Of a DNA stretch of 64,000 nucleotides, positions 1 to 8,903 are shown one piece after another. The stretch is from Paenibacillus sp. (lineage in GTDB: Bacteria; Bacillota; Bacilli; Paenibacillales; Paenibacillaceae). A program made the translations under genes and the position numbers. The notes beneath the pieces are model-generated. The model made no database searches and was not told where the DNA came from. It saw only the letters and a list, made by a program, of their open reading frames with translations. Numbering within the stretch: position 1 is the first letter of the stretch; every line of letters begins with the position of its first letter. The DNA is taken from the NCBI GenBank assembly GCA_017512705.1, contig JAFWEX010000131.1, forward strand, positions 1-64,000. The letters are read 5' to 3'.

Positions 1-1272
1 AAACCGGGAGGTAGAGTACTTTTCAGTGTACCTAATGGGTATTCTATTCCAGACCCGGACCACTGTAATATATTCACCAAAGAAATTCTCGATAACTTAA
101 TTGATTTTACCGTAGGTTATCGTTTGGAATGGATCAATGAAGTGCCAAATGAATGGATCATGGGGATGCTGGTAAAACAGAACAATGAATCGGAAGCTAA
201 CTTACAACCTCAGGGAATTATTGATGATATATTCTTACCACAACCTTTTTCTATTGCTAAAAGTGAAGCGATGGTTACTGTAATTATACCTACGTATAAC
301 CGCAAAGAATTTTTAGTAGAGACAATAGAGTCAGTCTTACATCAGACACACAATAATCTGCAAATTATTGTTGTTGATGATGGTTCTGTGGATTCTCCAA
401 AAGACATCCTGACTCCCTATATGGATAGAATCGAATATCTTTATAAAGAGAATGGAGGTAAATCCTCAGCTCTTAATTTTGCTATAAACAAAGCTAAGGG
501 TGAATTCATTTGGGTTTTTGATGATGATGATATTGCATTGCCTTTAAAGTTAGAATTACAATTGAAACGATTTACTTTAAATCCTAAATTAGGTTTAGTG
601 CATACAAGATCTATAAATTTTGTCAATGGAACTGGAGAGATTAATAGTCTTCATGATCTTACTCCTTATCGTGGCGCATTAGATTACAAATTGCTTATAA
701 AAGGTTGCTTTATACATGGACCAACAGCTGTCTTTAAAAGAGATTGCCTCAATGAGGTTATTGGGTGGGATGAAGAATTAATCCGAGCTCAAGATTTTGA
801 TTTTTGGTTAAGAATTGCAAAACATTATGAAATGGAGTATTTACCCGTTCCTACTGTCAAATATCGTCTCCATGAAGGTGCACGGGGATCTGCTAATAAT
901 CCAGTAGCGTACAATGAAATTGTGTCGGCAACAAATGAGTATGAAAAAATTATATTTAGTAAGCTTTATAGAACAGTCCAAATCAATGAGATTTATCCAG
1001 AAGAGTTTGCCTCAGATGAAGTAACACCTATGCTTGAAGCGTTTTTGGATAGAGCAGTAGTTTTTGCTAAAAAAGGATTACTGAATGAAGTTAAACTCGA
1101 TATATCAATTGTAAGAGATAATGCGGTTAGTTATGGAAATCCATGTTTTAGTGCTAATGGAATTCAAAACATTCACAATTTAGCGAATATAGCTGTAAAA
1201 GGAAACTGGAGTGATCAAGAGTTAGTGAATAACGTATTGGAGCTATTGAAGATGGTTTCCACAAAAGATTAA
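1..1272 (+). CDS. Methyltransferase-GT2 glycosyltransferase fusion protein (5' end outside window)
   Basis: The reading frame is open from base 1, so the gene begins before the window. The first ~57 residues (starting KPGGRVLFSVPNG, then a D-P-D-H motif) look like the C-terminal strands of a class I SAM-dependent methyltransferase. After a short linker, a family 2 glycosyltransferase domain begins (VTVIIPTYNRKEF, VVDDGS). It has an acidic FDDDD metal/nucleotide-binding cluster and a later QDFDFWLR segment. About 130 further residues of no recognised domain follow. An internal ATG at 124 lies inside the methyltransferase part and has no ribosome site, so it is not a credible start. The gene is A+T-rich like the sugar genes at the other end of the window, and is followed by a terminator and ugd. 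Likely role: building or modifying a surface glycan. Sugar and acceptor cannot be told from sequence. Confidence 0.82.
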   Translation, partial: KPGGRVLFSVPNGYSIPDPDHCNIFTKEILDNLIDFTVGYRLEWINEVPNEWIMGMLVKQNNESEANLQPQGIIDDIFLPQPFSIAKSEAMVTVIIPTYNRKEFLVETIESVLHQTHNNLQIIVVDDGSVDSPKDILTPYMDRIEYLYKENGGKSSALNFAINKAKGEFIWVFDDDDIALPLKLELQLKRFTLNPKLGLVHTRSINFVNGTGEINSLHDLTPYRGALDYKLLIKGCFIHGPTAVFKRDCLNEVIGWDEELIRAQDFDFWLRIAKHYEMEYLPVPTVKYRLHEGARGSANNPVAYNEIVSATNEYEKIIFSKLYRTVQINEIYPEEFASDEVTPMLEAFLDRAVVFAKKGLLNEVKLDISIVRDNAVSYGNPCFSANGIQNIHNLANIAVKGNWSDQELVNNVLELLKMVSTKD

Positions 1273-1305
1273 GTGAGTGCTAAAGCAGTTAATTTTCAAA
1301 AGAAT

Positions 1306-1342
1306 ATACCTCTATCTTGAATTTAGGTAGAGGTATTTTTTT
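1306..1342 (+). terminator. Rho-independent terminator after the glycosyltransferase gene
   Basis: A perfect 9-bp stem (ATACCTCTA at 1306-1314 with TAGAGGTAT at 1328-1336) is followed by a run of seven T. It separates the glycosyltransferase gene from ugd. Confidence 0.85.
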
Positions 1343-1359
1343 AATATGAGGTGATTATA

Positions 1360-2691
1360 ATGAAAATTGCAGTAATTGGTACTGGTTATGTTGGACTGGT
1401 AACTGGTGTTTGTTTAGCAGACATAGGGCATCAGGTAACATGTATCGACATTGATGATAGTAAAATTGAAGCGTTAAATTCAGGGAAATCCATAATTTTT
1501 GAACCCGGATTAGAAGAGCTAATGGAAAAAAATTGTGCTGAACATAGGTTGAGATTTACTAGCGAATACAAAGATGGGCTAGAAAATGCTGATGTAATAT
1601 ACATTGCTGTGGGCACTCCTGCAAATGAAGATGGAACAGCAAACCTAAAAGCCCTTGAAAACGTCGCAGTTACGTTAGCTACCTATATAAAAAAACACGT
1701 AATTATTGTCACGAAAAGCACAGTTCCAATTGGGACAAACGATAAAATTAGACAATGGGTTGAGAATAACCTTACCTGTACAGCTACCTTTGATATTGTC
1801 TCGAACCCTGAGTTTTTGCGGGAAGGGTCTGCCATTCAGGATACTTTTTATGGTGATCGCATAATCATAGGGTCAGATAGTGTGAAGGCGGGAGATATTA
1901 TTGAGGAAATTAATTCACCTTTTAATATCCCGGTATTTCGAACTTCGGTCCGTAGTGCTGAAATGATAAAATACGCGTCTAATGCATTCTTAGCTACAAA
2001 GATAAGTTTTATTAACGAGATATCTAACTTATGTGAAGAGTTGGGAGCAGACGTAACAGAAGTTGCTCATGGTATGGGGATGGATAAACGAATCGGTCCT
2101 CACTTTTTAGATGCAGGTATAGGTTATGGAGGATCATGTTTTCCAAAGGATACAAATGCCTTAATGCAAATAGCAGGCGATATTGATATGGATTTTGAAC
2201 TGCTCAAATCGGTAATTAAGGTTAACAAGAAGCAGAATCAATTATTGATTAAAAAAGCCCAAAAAAGACTAGGGGATCTTCATGGCCTTCGTATAGCTGT
2301 TCTAGGTCTTGCCTTTAAACCCAACACGGATGATGTTAGGGAAGCGGCTTCGTTAACAATCATAAAAGAATTATTAAGCCGGGGGGCTCAAGTCATTGCT
2401 TATGATCCTGTGGCTGAAGCAAATGCAAAGCTATTACTCCCTGTAGAAGTAGAATATGCTGGATCAATTTCTAGTGCTATTAAAAACGCCGATTCTGTTT
2501 TTATATTAACGGAATGGCAGGAGATAGTTGATTTTGATCCGAGTTTTTATGAACTATTAATGAAGCGGCCTATAGTATTTGATGGACGAAATTGTTATAA
2601 GCAAGATCAATTAATTAATTTGAACATTGAATACTATTCAATAGGACGTCCAAATTTTAATGCTGCATCCTTTACATCCACTGGAATATAG
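1360..2691 (+). CDS. ugd: UDP-glucose 6-dehydrogenase
   Basis: The product (443 aa) oxidises UDP-glucose twice with NAD+ to UDP-glucuronate, a precursor for acidic polysaccharides. It opens with the Rossmann motif GTGYVGLVTG. It carries the active-site cysteine in GGSCFPKD and the NPEFLREG and GLAFKPNTDD blocks of the UDP-glucose/GDP-mannose dehydrogenase family, at family length. The ATG at 1360 is preferred over the GTG at 1351 because AGGTGA at 1349-1354 is then correctly spaced and MKIAVIGTGYVG is the usual N-terminus. A terminator lies just upstream, so it probably has its own promoter or relies on read-through. Its substrate would come from GalU, encoded near the far end of the window. 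TuaD is the Bacillus homologue for teichuronic acid, but nothing here shows teichuronic acid specifically. Confidence 0.93.
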   Translation: MKIAVIGTGYVGLVTGVCLADIGHQVTCIDIDDSKIEALNSGKSIIFEPGLEELMEKNCAEHRLRFTSEYKDGLENADVIYIAVGTPANEDGTANLKALENVAVTLATYIKKHVIIVTKSTVPIGTNDKIRQWVENNLTCTATFDIVSNPEFLREGSAIQDTFYGDRIIIGSDSVKAGDIIEEINSPFNIPVFRTSVRSAEMIKYASNAFLATKISFINEISNLCEELGADVTEVAHGMGMDKRIGPHFLDAGIGYGGSCFPKDTNALMQIAGDIDMDFELLKSVIKVNKKQNQLLIKKAQKRLGDLHGLRIAVLGLAFKPNTDDVREAASLTIIKELLSRGAQVIAYDPVAEANAKLLLPVEVEYAGSISSAIKNADSVFILTEWQEIVDFDPSFYELLMKRPIVFDGRNCYKQDQLINLNIEYYSIGRPNFNAASFTSTGI

Positions 2692-2777
2692 ATTTAAAAT
2701 TTATTTTATATGACAAAGGTCAACATAATCCTTGATTAATCTACAAAAAAATACCAATAAAACATTTTCTTTACCAA

Positions 2778-2807
2778 TTGACAATGGATAACTTTAGGTG
2801 ATATCAT
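2778..2807 (+). promoter_or_regulatory. Probable sigma-A promoter of the cold-shock gene
   Basis: TTGACA at 2778-2783 and TATCAT at 2802-2807 are separated by 18 bp. This predicts a leader of about 60 nt before the cold-shock start codon. Such leaders often carry thermoregulatory structure, but none is proven here. Confidence 0.55.
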
Positions 2808-2873
2808 CTGAAATGTGGGCTGGGGCCTTGGCCAGAGCTTCACTTCATTTGATGACGAAGGGAATGTTAGTGC

Positions 2874-3071
2874 ATGCAAGGTAAAGTAAAATGGTTCAAC
2901 GCAGAAAAAGGTTACGGTTTCATTGAGACTGAAGATGGCGGCGACGTATTCGTACACTTCTCCGCAATTCAATCCGAAGGATTCAAAACTTTGGAAGAAG
3001 GTCAATCCGTAGAATTCGACATTGTTGAAGGCGCGCGTGGACCTCAAGCCGCTAACGTAATCAAATTATAA
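2874..3071 (+). CDS. Cold-shock protein (CspA/CspB family)
   Basis: A 65-residue single cold-shock domain that binds single-stranded nucleic acid and acts as an RNA chaperone. RNP1 (KGYGFIE) and RNP2 (DVFVHFSAI) are intact, and the protein begins [13 protein letters not shown] as in Bacillus CspB/CspD. The start is the ATG at 2874, with GAAGGGA about 10 nt upstream. It stands alone, with its own promoter and a strong terminator. Which paralogue it is cannot be assigned from one window. Confidence 0.96.
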   Translation: MQGKVKWFNAEKGYGFIETEDGGDVFVHFSAIQSEGFKTLEEGQSVEFDIVEGARGPQAANVIKL

Positions 3072-3137
3072 TCATCCGGACAATCCGACCTACATATATG
3101 GTTAGATGGTTACCAAATTGAATTATCGCTAGCATCA

Positions 3138-3164
3138 GACTCCGGTGATCCGGGGTCTTTTTTT
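3138..3164 (+). terminator. Terminator of the cold-shock gene
   Basis: GACTCCGG (3138-3145) pairs with CCGGGGTC (3150-3157), with one G-U pair and a 4-nt loop, followed by seven T. The rest of the 418-bp gap to hpf (3165-3429) shows nothing recognisable before the hpf promoter. Confidence 0.85.
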
Positions 3165-3429
3165 GCGTTCATAGGATTCCGAAATGGGAGGAAGGGGCAC
3201 CGTCGATCAACACCACAGAGTAGGGCAAAATAGAGCTCGTCGCAAGGATCATTTTACATAACAGATTGAGTAATCTCGAAAACGGTTAAATACATCATCA
3301 AGCACCGGATTTCACTCTAAAGAAATTTTTATTTTTGATCGAAAATGGCGAAATGACACGAAATTTGGCGTTAAATCGACATTGGCTGATGTGGATGAAA
3401 GAGATGTCATTATTCGGTCACCGGGAGTT

Positions 3430-3459
3430 TTTACATGGCGCTTACATTCGTGTTATAAT
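3430..3459 (+). promoter_or_regulatory. Probable promoter of hpf
   Basis: TTTACA at 3430-3435, an 18-bp spacer and a perfect TATAAT at 3454-3459 place transcription start about 25 nt before the hpf start codon. No SigB- or SigH-type promoter was recognised, although Bacillus hpf (yvyD) is known to use both. Confidence 0.55.
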
Positions 3460-3489
3460 GAAGGTGCAAAGATAAAGGAGGAGTGCCCT

Positions 3490-4053
3490 ATGAATTTAAG
3501 TATTCGAGGTCAACAAATCGAGGTTACTGAAGCTTTGAAAGAATATGTCGACAAAAAGTTGAGTAGACTCGAGAAGTATTTTGATGCACCCCTTAACTCT
3601 GACGGTGCTGTTACATTGAGCACGACAAGAGGCTTGCATACAGTTGAGGTGACGATTCCTTTGAAAGGCTTTGTGCTTCGTGCTGAAGATGAGAGCGACG
3701 ATATGTATGCCTCCATCGATGCCGTTGTGGACAAGCTGGAACGTCAAATTCGCAAACACAAAACGAAAATTAACCGTAAATACCGTCAGGAAGGCAGCCT
3801 GAAGACACTCTTCGTGGAAGATCCGTCAGGCACTGTAGCTACAGCCGAACTGGACGCAGATACGGATGATGATGATTTTGAAGTGGTACGTACGAAACGC
3901 TTTATGTTGAAACCAATGGATGTCGAAGAGGCAATCCTCCAGATGAACATGGTTGGTCATAACTTCTATGTGTTCTCCAACATCGAGAATGAGGAAGTGA
4001 GCGTTGTTTACAAACGGAACGATGGCAAATACGGCTTGATCGAGCAAGGTTAA
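3490..4053 (+). CDS. hpf: Ribosome hibernation promoting factor, long form
   Basis: The protein (187 aa) binds the 30S subunit and dimerises 70S ribosomes into inactive 100S particles under starvation. The N-terminal S30AE domain (MNLSIRGQQIEVTEALKEYV) carries the basic helix KLERQIRKHKTKINRKY. A variable acidic linker (ELDADTDDDDFE) leads to the C-terminal dimerisation domain (KRFMLKPMDVEEAILQMN ... NVVYKR-like end). Both domains and the length mark the long form found in Firmicutes. The ATG at 3490 follows a strong AAAGGAGGAG site; an upstream in-frame extension to 3382 is not needed. It lies just before secA, as yvyD does in Bacillus. Confidence 0.95.
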   Translation: MNLSIRGQQIEVTEALKEYVDKKLSRLEKYFDAPLNSDGAVTLSTTRGLHTVEVTIPLKGFVLRAEDESDDMYASIDAVVDKLERQIRKHKTKINRKYRQEGSLKTLFVEDPSGTVATAELDADTDDDDFEVVRTKRFMLKPMDVEEAILQMNMVGHNFYVFSNIENEEVSVVYKRNDGKYGLIEQG

Positions 4054-4141
4054 GACTATTTAAGACATCGCTTCAGTTGGATAGACCATTCTAATTTGTT
4101 GAATATAAGCAGGAGCATATGCTTCCTGAAGTTAACCTACC

Positions 4142-4176
4142 AAGAGCCTCCATCCTTTAAGGGATGGGGCTCTTTT
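4142..4176 (+). terminator. Terminator of hpf
   Basis: AAGAGCC plus CCATCC on the left (one bulged T at 4149) pair with GGATGG plus GGCTCTT on the right (4162-4174), followed by T residues. It sits 90 bp after the hpf stop. Confidence 0.8.
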
Positions 4177-4600
4177 GTGCGTAGAGGCTGTGGTGCTCTT
4201 CGTATTCTAATCAAAAAACCTGCATGTAATAGATTGGTGAAACTATTCTAGGTTCTGCTACGTCTAATAGATTAGGAGTTCAGAGGGTTTGGATTCGATG
4301 AAAGATTGTGGTTGATAAAGAGATATAGAATGGTTTTGTATCCGTAATAATGCAGGAATATTTAAGGATAGATAGAATATGAAATATAATCCATAATTCC
4401 CACAAATAAAGAACTTTACATTGCGACATTTGGGGAAAAGGAACAATCACCGTGCCGCTTCCGCTAACGACTATGATTTTTTGTACTTCAACTCGGTTTA
4501 TTCAAGGGTTAAAGTTCAAAGAAGTCTGCTGCGGCGTGTTGCGGCGACCATTACAAACTGTTACAATTTATGCAAAGAGAATCATTGTCCTGATGAAGAA

Positions 4601-4628
4601 TTGTCAACGAATGATCACTAATCATAAT
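4601..4628 (+). promoter_or_regulatory. Probable secA promoter
   Basis: TTGTCA at 4601-4606 and CATAAT at 4623-4628 each match the sigma-A consensus at five of six positions, with a 16-bp spacer. A weaker alternative is TTGCGG 4539-4544 with TACAAT 4562-4567. Confidence 0.45.
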
Positions 4629-4771
4629 CAATGACAGGCACAGCACATGAACATGATTCAATAGGCTCGAACGACGTGAGATTCTTATTAAAACCAGTTC
4701 GAGGGAATACCGGATCAGCTTCATGAGTAACCATGGCAAGCCTGGAGTTGATTCATCTCATATGATTTTTG

Positions 4772-4833
4772 TTTGTCACCCCCGGGGGCAAATGGATCAA
4801 CAATCCATTCGATGCTGCCGCATGTAGGCAGCA
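4772..4833 (+). promoter_or_regulatory. Three adjacent hairpins in the secA leader
   Basis: In order: CCCCCGGGGG (4779-4788) flanked by TTTG/CAAA; AATGGAT/ATCCATT (4791-4797, 4803-4809); and TGCTGCC/GGCAGCA (4813-4819, 4827-4833). They end 36 nt before the secA start. None is followed by a T run, so they are not classical terminators. Function unknown. Confidence 0.5.
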
Positions 4834-4869
4834 GGGGGTCTATTCTGTTTTGCACGAAAGGGGTATACC

Positions 4870-7161
4870 ATGTTAGGACTTGTCAAAAAGATCTTCGGAG
4901 ACATGAACGAGCGTGATGTGAAACGTCTGATGAAGACGGTCGATGTGATCAATAAACTGGAACCAGAACTTCAGGCGTTGTCCGATGAGCAGTTAAAAGG
5001 TAAAACGGAGGAATTCCGTGCTCGGATCGAAAAGGGAGAAACGACGGATGAGCTTCTTCCTGAAGCATTTGCAACGGTACGCGAGGCATCTCGTCGTGTA
5101 TTAGGCAAACGTCATTATGATGTACAGATGCTTGGCGGAATTGCGCTGCACGAGGGCCGCATTGCTGAGATGAAAACGGGTGAAGGTAAAACACTGGTAG
5201 GTACACTGCCAGTATATTTGAATGCATTGATGTCCAAAGGTGTACACGTGGTCACAGTCAATGACTATTTGGCTCAACGGGATAGCGAAGAAATGGGACA
5301 AATCTATGAATTCTTGGGCATGACAGTTGGGGTTAACCTCAGTGGTATGGATCATGCGTTGAAGCAGCATGCATATGCATGTGATATTACGTACGGAACG
5401 AATAACGAATTCGGGTTTGACTACCTGCGTGACAACATGGTGCTATACAAAGAGCAAATGGTACAACGTCCATTGTTCTTCTGTATCATTGACGAAGTCG
5501 ACTCTATCCTTGTGGATGAGGCTCGTACACCATTGATCATTTCCGGACAAGCTCAGAAATCGACGGATCTCTATTATGCAGCGGATCGTTTTGTGAAACG
5601 TCTTGTGCCTGAAGAAGATTTTACTGTCGACATCAAAGTGAAATCTGTAGCACTGACAGACGCTGGTGCAGCAAAAGCAGAGAAAGCTTTCGGTATCGAG
5701 AACTTGTATGATCATGCAAACGTGACGTTGAACCATCACATTGTGCAGGCTCTGAAAGCCAACGTAATTATGCGCCGTGATGTGGACTATGTAGTTACAG
5801 ATGAAGAAGTTATGATCGTTGATGAATTTACTGGACGTCTGATGGCTGGACGTCGCTACAGCGATGGACTGCACCAGGCGATCGAAGCCAAAGAAGGCAT
5901 CGAGGTTCAGAATGAGAGCATGACACTCGCAACGATCACATTCCAGAACTACTTCCGGATGTACCGCAAACTTGCGGGGATGACAGGTACAGCGAAAACA
6001 GAGGAAGAAGAGTTTAAGAAAATCTATGGACTTGAAGTTCTACAGATTCCAACCAACCGTCCTAATAAACGGAATGATATGGCGGACGTGGTATACAAGA
6101 GCATTGATGGTAAGTTCAAAGCCGTTGTAGAAGAAATCGTAGAACGCCACAGCAAAAACCAGCCGGTTCTTGTAGGTACGGTCTCCATCGAGAACTCTGA
6201 ACGTCTGTCGGACATGTTGAAACGCCGTGGTATCAGACACCAAGTTCTGAACGCGAAGTTCCATGCGGAAGAAGCTGAAATTATCTCCGGAGCTGGTCAA
6301 GCGGGTGCAGTTACGATTGCAACGAACATGGCTGGACGGGGTACAGATATTATTTTAGGTGAAGGTGTTGCTGAAGTTGGCGGCCTCCACATTATCGGTA
6401 CAGAGCGTCATGAATCACGCCGGATCGATAACCAGTTGCGTGGTCGTGCAGGGCGTCAAGGTGACCCTGGTTCTACACAGTTCTACCTGTCTCTGGGTGA
6501 TGAATTGATGAGACGTTTCGGTGCAGACAACGTGCTGAATATGATGGAGCGTCTTGGTTTTGAAGAAGATCAGCCGATCGAGAGCAGAATGATCACACGT
6601 GCGGTAGAATCTGCACAGAAGCGGGTTGAGGGCAATAACTTTGACGTGCGTAAAGTGGTTCTCCAGTACGATGATGTAATGAACCAGCAACGTGAAATTA
6701 TCTATAAGCAGCGCCGCGAGGTGCTGGAGTCGGATAACATTAAACAGATCGTTATGGATATGATCAAGCCATCCATCGAACGTATTGTTGAAGCACACTG
6801 CAGTGATGATATTCCAGAAAACTGGGAACTGCAGGAGGTTGCAGACTTCATGAACAGCAAATTGCTGGATGAAGGCTCTATTACCAAAGATGATCTGTGG
6901 GGTAAAGAAGCAGAAGAAATCATCGAGTATCTGTTCGAGAAAGTACATAACAAGTATAACGCTCGTGAAGAGCGCATTGGTGAAGAGATGGTTCGTGAGT
7001 TCGAGAAGGTTGTTGTACTTCGTGCAGTAGACAGCAAGTGGATGGATCACATTGATGCAATGGATCAATTGCGTCAAGGTATCCACCTCCGTGCATACGG
7101 CGGTACAGACCCACTTCGTGAATACCAATTCGAAGGTTTCGAGAGATGTTCCATCAGATGA
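4870..7161 (+). CDS. secA: Preprotein translocase ATPase SecA, reading frame broken after residue ~758
   Basis: SecA drives export of unfolded preproteins through SecYEG. Walker A MKTGEGKT lies at residues 101-108 and Walker B (IIDEVDS) near 206-212. The helicase-like blocks ([24 protein letters not shown]) and the helical scaffold domain are present. The frame runs 763 aa and ends with an alien tail (RCSIR) instead of continuing into the usual end. At 7141-7148 the sequence reads GAGAGATG where GAGATG would keep the frame, so two extra bases (an AG duplication) cause the break. Removing them joins this frame to the one ending at 7376 and gives about 834 aa, normal for Bacillus SecA. Because SecA is essential, a sequencing or assembly error is the first explanation, a real mutation the second. 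The ATG at 4870 has AAAGGGG upstream. Confidence 0.93.
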   Translation: MLGLVKKIFGDMNERDVKRLMKTVDVINKLEPELQALSDEQLKGKTEEFRARIEKGETTDELLPEAFATVREASRRVLGKRHYDVQMLGGIALHEGRIAEMKTGEGKTLVGTLPVYLNALMSKGVHVVTVNDYLAQRDSEEMGQIYEFLGMTVGVNLSGMDHALKQHAYACDITYGTNNEFGFDYLRDNMVLYKEQMVQRPLFFCIIDEVDSILVDEARTPLIISGQAQKSTDLYYAADRFVKRLVPEEDFTVDIKVKSVALTDAGAAKAEKAFGIENLYDHANVTLNHHIVQALKANVIMRRDVDYVVTDEEVMIVDEFTGRLMAGRRYSDGLHQAIEAKEGIEVQNESMTLATITFQNYFRMYRKLAGMTGTAKTEEEEFKKIYGLEVLQIPTNRPNKRNDMADVVYKSIDGKFKAVVEEIVERHSKNQPVLVGTVSIENSERLSDMLKRRGIRHQVLNAKFHAEEAEIISGAGQAGAVTIATNMAGRGTDIILGEGVAEVGGLHIIGTERHESRRIDNQLRGRAGRQGDPGSTQFYLSLGDELMRRFGADNVLNMMERLGFEEDQPIESRMITRAVESAQKRVEGNNFDVRKVVLQYDDVMNQQREIIYKQRREVLESDNIKQIVMDMIKPSIERIVEAHCSDDIPENWELQEVADFMNSKLLDEGSITKDDLWGKEAEEIIEYLFEKVHNKYNAREERIGEEMVREFEKVVVLRAVDSKWMDHIDAMDQLRQGIHLRAYGGTDPLREYQFEGFERCSIR

Positions 7162-7376
7162 TCGCTTCCATCCAAGAGGAAGTTGCGACATATGTGATGA
7201 AAGCACAGATCGAGAGCAACCAGGAACGTCAGGCCGTGGTAGATGAGAGTCAGATCTCGACAAGCGGTGAACCTACGGAGAAACGTCCAGTGAGAGTTTC
7301 TGACCAAATTGGCCGTAATGATCCTTGTCCTTGTGGAAGCGGCAAGAAGTTCAAACATTGCCACGGTCAAGAATAG
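7146..7376 (+). pseudogene. secA: Displaced C-terminal end of SecA (SecB/lipid-binding zinc tail)
   Basis: This frame continues SecA after the two-base insertion ([20 protein letters not shown]) and ends with the zinc-binding tail [12 protein letters not shown], the standard SecA C-terminus with three cysteines and a histidine after it. The ATG at 7146 is the normal internal methionine after the GFE segment, not a true start; it has no ribosome site. Read with the preceding feature it is one gene. Confidence 0.9.
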
Positions 7377-7663
7377 TCCTTGTCTCATTTTTCCCATCGA
7401 AGTGCGATAGGTAAGATAGCTTAGTCTAATGTATATCGTTTGACTTAAATGGCTCCTTGCGGCCGGGTGTTCAATAAGATAAAGTGAAGAATGCATAACC
7501 GATCACTGGTGCATATGAACATCATATGATGCTGAGTGAAGGCTGACGCCCCTGCTGGTAACAGTATGCGGTAGGCTTGCGGTATAATGTGTCTGAGACT
7601 TGATCTTATGGATTGAACTTCCCGGTTGCGGGGAGCTTATCTTAATGAAAAGAGGAATTGCAC

Positions 7664-8777
7664 ATGATTGATCCAAACGTGAAGCATGACCTGCGTGAAA
7701 TAGGCAAGAAATTAACAAACCTTAGGGGGTCTCTTTGACTTAGATCTCAAGCAAGAGATGATTGAGAACTTTGAAGAGAAAATGTCCGCTCCCGACTTCT
7801 GGGATGACAACGAAATGGCCCAAGCTGTTATTGCTGAGATGAATGCGGTAAAGGGTTCGGTAGATCAATACACCAAGTTGCAACAGGATTATGACGATGC
7901 ATTGATGATGGCTGAGCTGGCAGATGAAGAAGGAGACGAAGAGCTCGCTGCGGAGATTGGCAACAGTGTCGCTGCGATTGTGAGCAAGGTCGAAGGATTC
8001 GAGCTGCAGCTTCTCCTGAATCAACCGTACGACAAAATGAACGCCATTCTGGAGCTTCATCCGGGTGCTGGCGGCACCGAGTCGCAGGACTGGGGATCAA
8101 TGCTGTTACGGATGTACACACGCTGGGCAGAGAAACATGGCTTCAAGGTTGAGGTGCTGGATTATCTTCCTGGTGATGAGGCGGGAATCAAAAGTGTGAC
8201 ATTGTCTATTAAGGGACATAACGCATACGGTTATCTGAAAGCAGAGAAGGGTGTTCACCGTCTGGTACGGATCTCTCCTTTTGACTCATCGGGCCGTAGA
8301 CATACTTCCTTCGTATCTTGTGATGTGGTGCCGGAGATCGACGATACCGTCGAGATCGATATTCGCACCGAAGACCTCAAGATTGATACGTATCGTGCGA
8401 GTGGTGCGGGTGGACAACATATTAACACCACAGACTCAGCCGTACGGATTACACATATCCCGACCGGAGTCGTGGTAACCTGTCAGAACGAACGTTCACA
8501 GATCAAAAACCGTGAGCGGGCGATGACGATGCTTCGTTCGAAATTGTATGAGCGTAAAATTGAAGAGCAACGAAAAGAACTGGACGAAATCCGAGGGGAT
8601 CAGTCGGATATTGCGTGGGGAAGCCAGATTCGCTCCTATGTATTCCATCCCTATAGTATGGTAAAGGATCACCGTACAAATGTAGAGACAGGTAATACAG
8701 GAGCGGTTATGGACGGCGACCTCGATGCATTCATCGACGGTTATTTGCGTAGCCAAATTAAAGTGGATACCGATTAA
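7664..8777 (+). CDS. prfB: Peptide chain release factor 2 (programmed +1 frameshift)
   Basis: RF2 releases peptides at UGA and UAA. Translation starts at ATG 7664 (AAGAGGAATT upstream), reads 24 codons to CTT and meets an in-frame TGA at 7736-7738. Skipping one base at that point continues as [16 protein letters not shown] to 8777, giving 370 aa. The signal is the classical one: AGGGGG acting as an internal Shine-Dalgarno, then CTT TGA C. The protein has the tripeptide anticodon SPF (ISPFDSSG) and the catalytic GGQ ([10 protein letters not shown], near residue 250). It follows secA as in Bacillus. A perfect TATAAT at 7583-7588 could be its own -10 box, but no good -35 was seen. The rest of the 287-bp gap from secA shows nothing else. 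Confidence 0.96.
7721..7739 (+). other. prfB: Programmed +1 frameshift site of prfB
   Basis: The order is CTT AGG GGG TCT CTT TGA C. The AGGGGG (7724-7729) pairs with the 16S rRNA tail, CTT is the slippery codon and TGA is the RF2-sensed stop. This autoregulates RF2: low RF2 favours the shift. The Escherichia coli site differs only by TAT in place of TCT. Confidence 0.95.
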
Positions 8778-8785
8778 TTCAAGTT

Positions 8786-8840
8786 CCTGTATAGACCCAT
8801 GCGCACAGGCGTATGCTGGTGTATACAGGGGCTTTTTTTT
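8786..8840 (+). terminator. Terminator of prfB
   Basis: CCTGTATA (8786-8793) pairs with TATACAGG (8822-8829), extended inward by ACC/GGT, followed by eight T at 8833-8840. Confidence 0.75.
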
Positions 8841-8903
8841 GAATATTTTTATGAAATGTAGAGAAAATTACCGATCTGTTATACAAAAGGAGAGCGCGAC
8901 AGC

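Larger units (their letters stand above)
4177..4869 (+). other. Long spacer and leader between hpf and secA
   Basis: About 690 bp without a supported gene. The first ~420 bp are A+T-rich, with two copies of TAATAGATT about 36 bp apart and nothing else recognised. A promoter-like pair lies at 4601-4628. A 7-bp inverted repeat (CTCGAAC 4666-4672 / GTTCGAG 4697-4703) and three closely packed hairpins at 4772-4833 follow, so secA probably has a structured leader of about 235 nt. Short open frames here lack ribosome sites and do not resemble SecM or other arrest peptides. Confidence 0.6.

Noticed and set aside
4421..4634. Short open frames before secA as a SecM-like arrest peptide
   Set aside because: No ribosome site, no signal peptide and no arrest-like motif; they lie mostly before the likely promoter.
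6415..7263. Long minus-strand open frame opposite secA (282 codons)
   Set aside because: Composition fits the shadow of a codon-biased gene; no domain and no ribosome site.
7664..7738. In-frame TGA early in prfB as a broken gene
   Set aside because: All elements of the known RF2 programmed +1 frameshift are present, so it is regulation and not damage.
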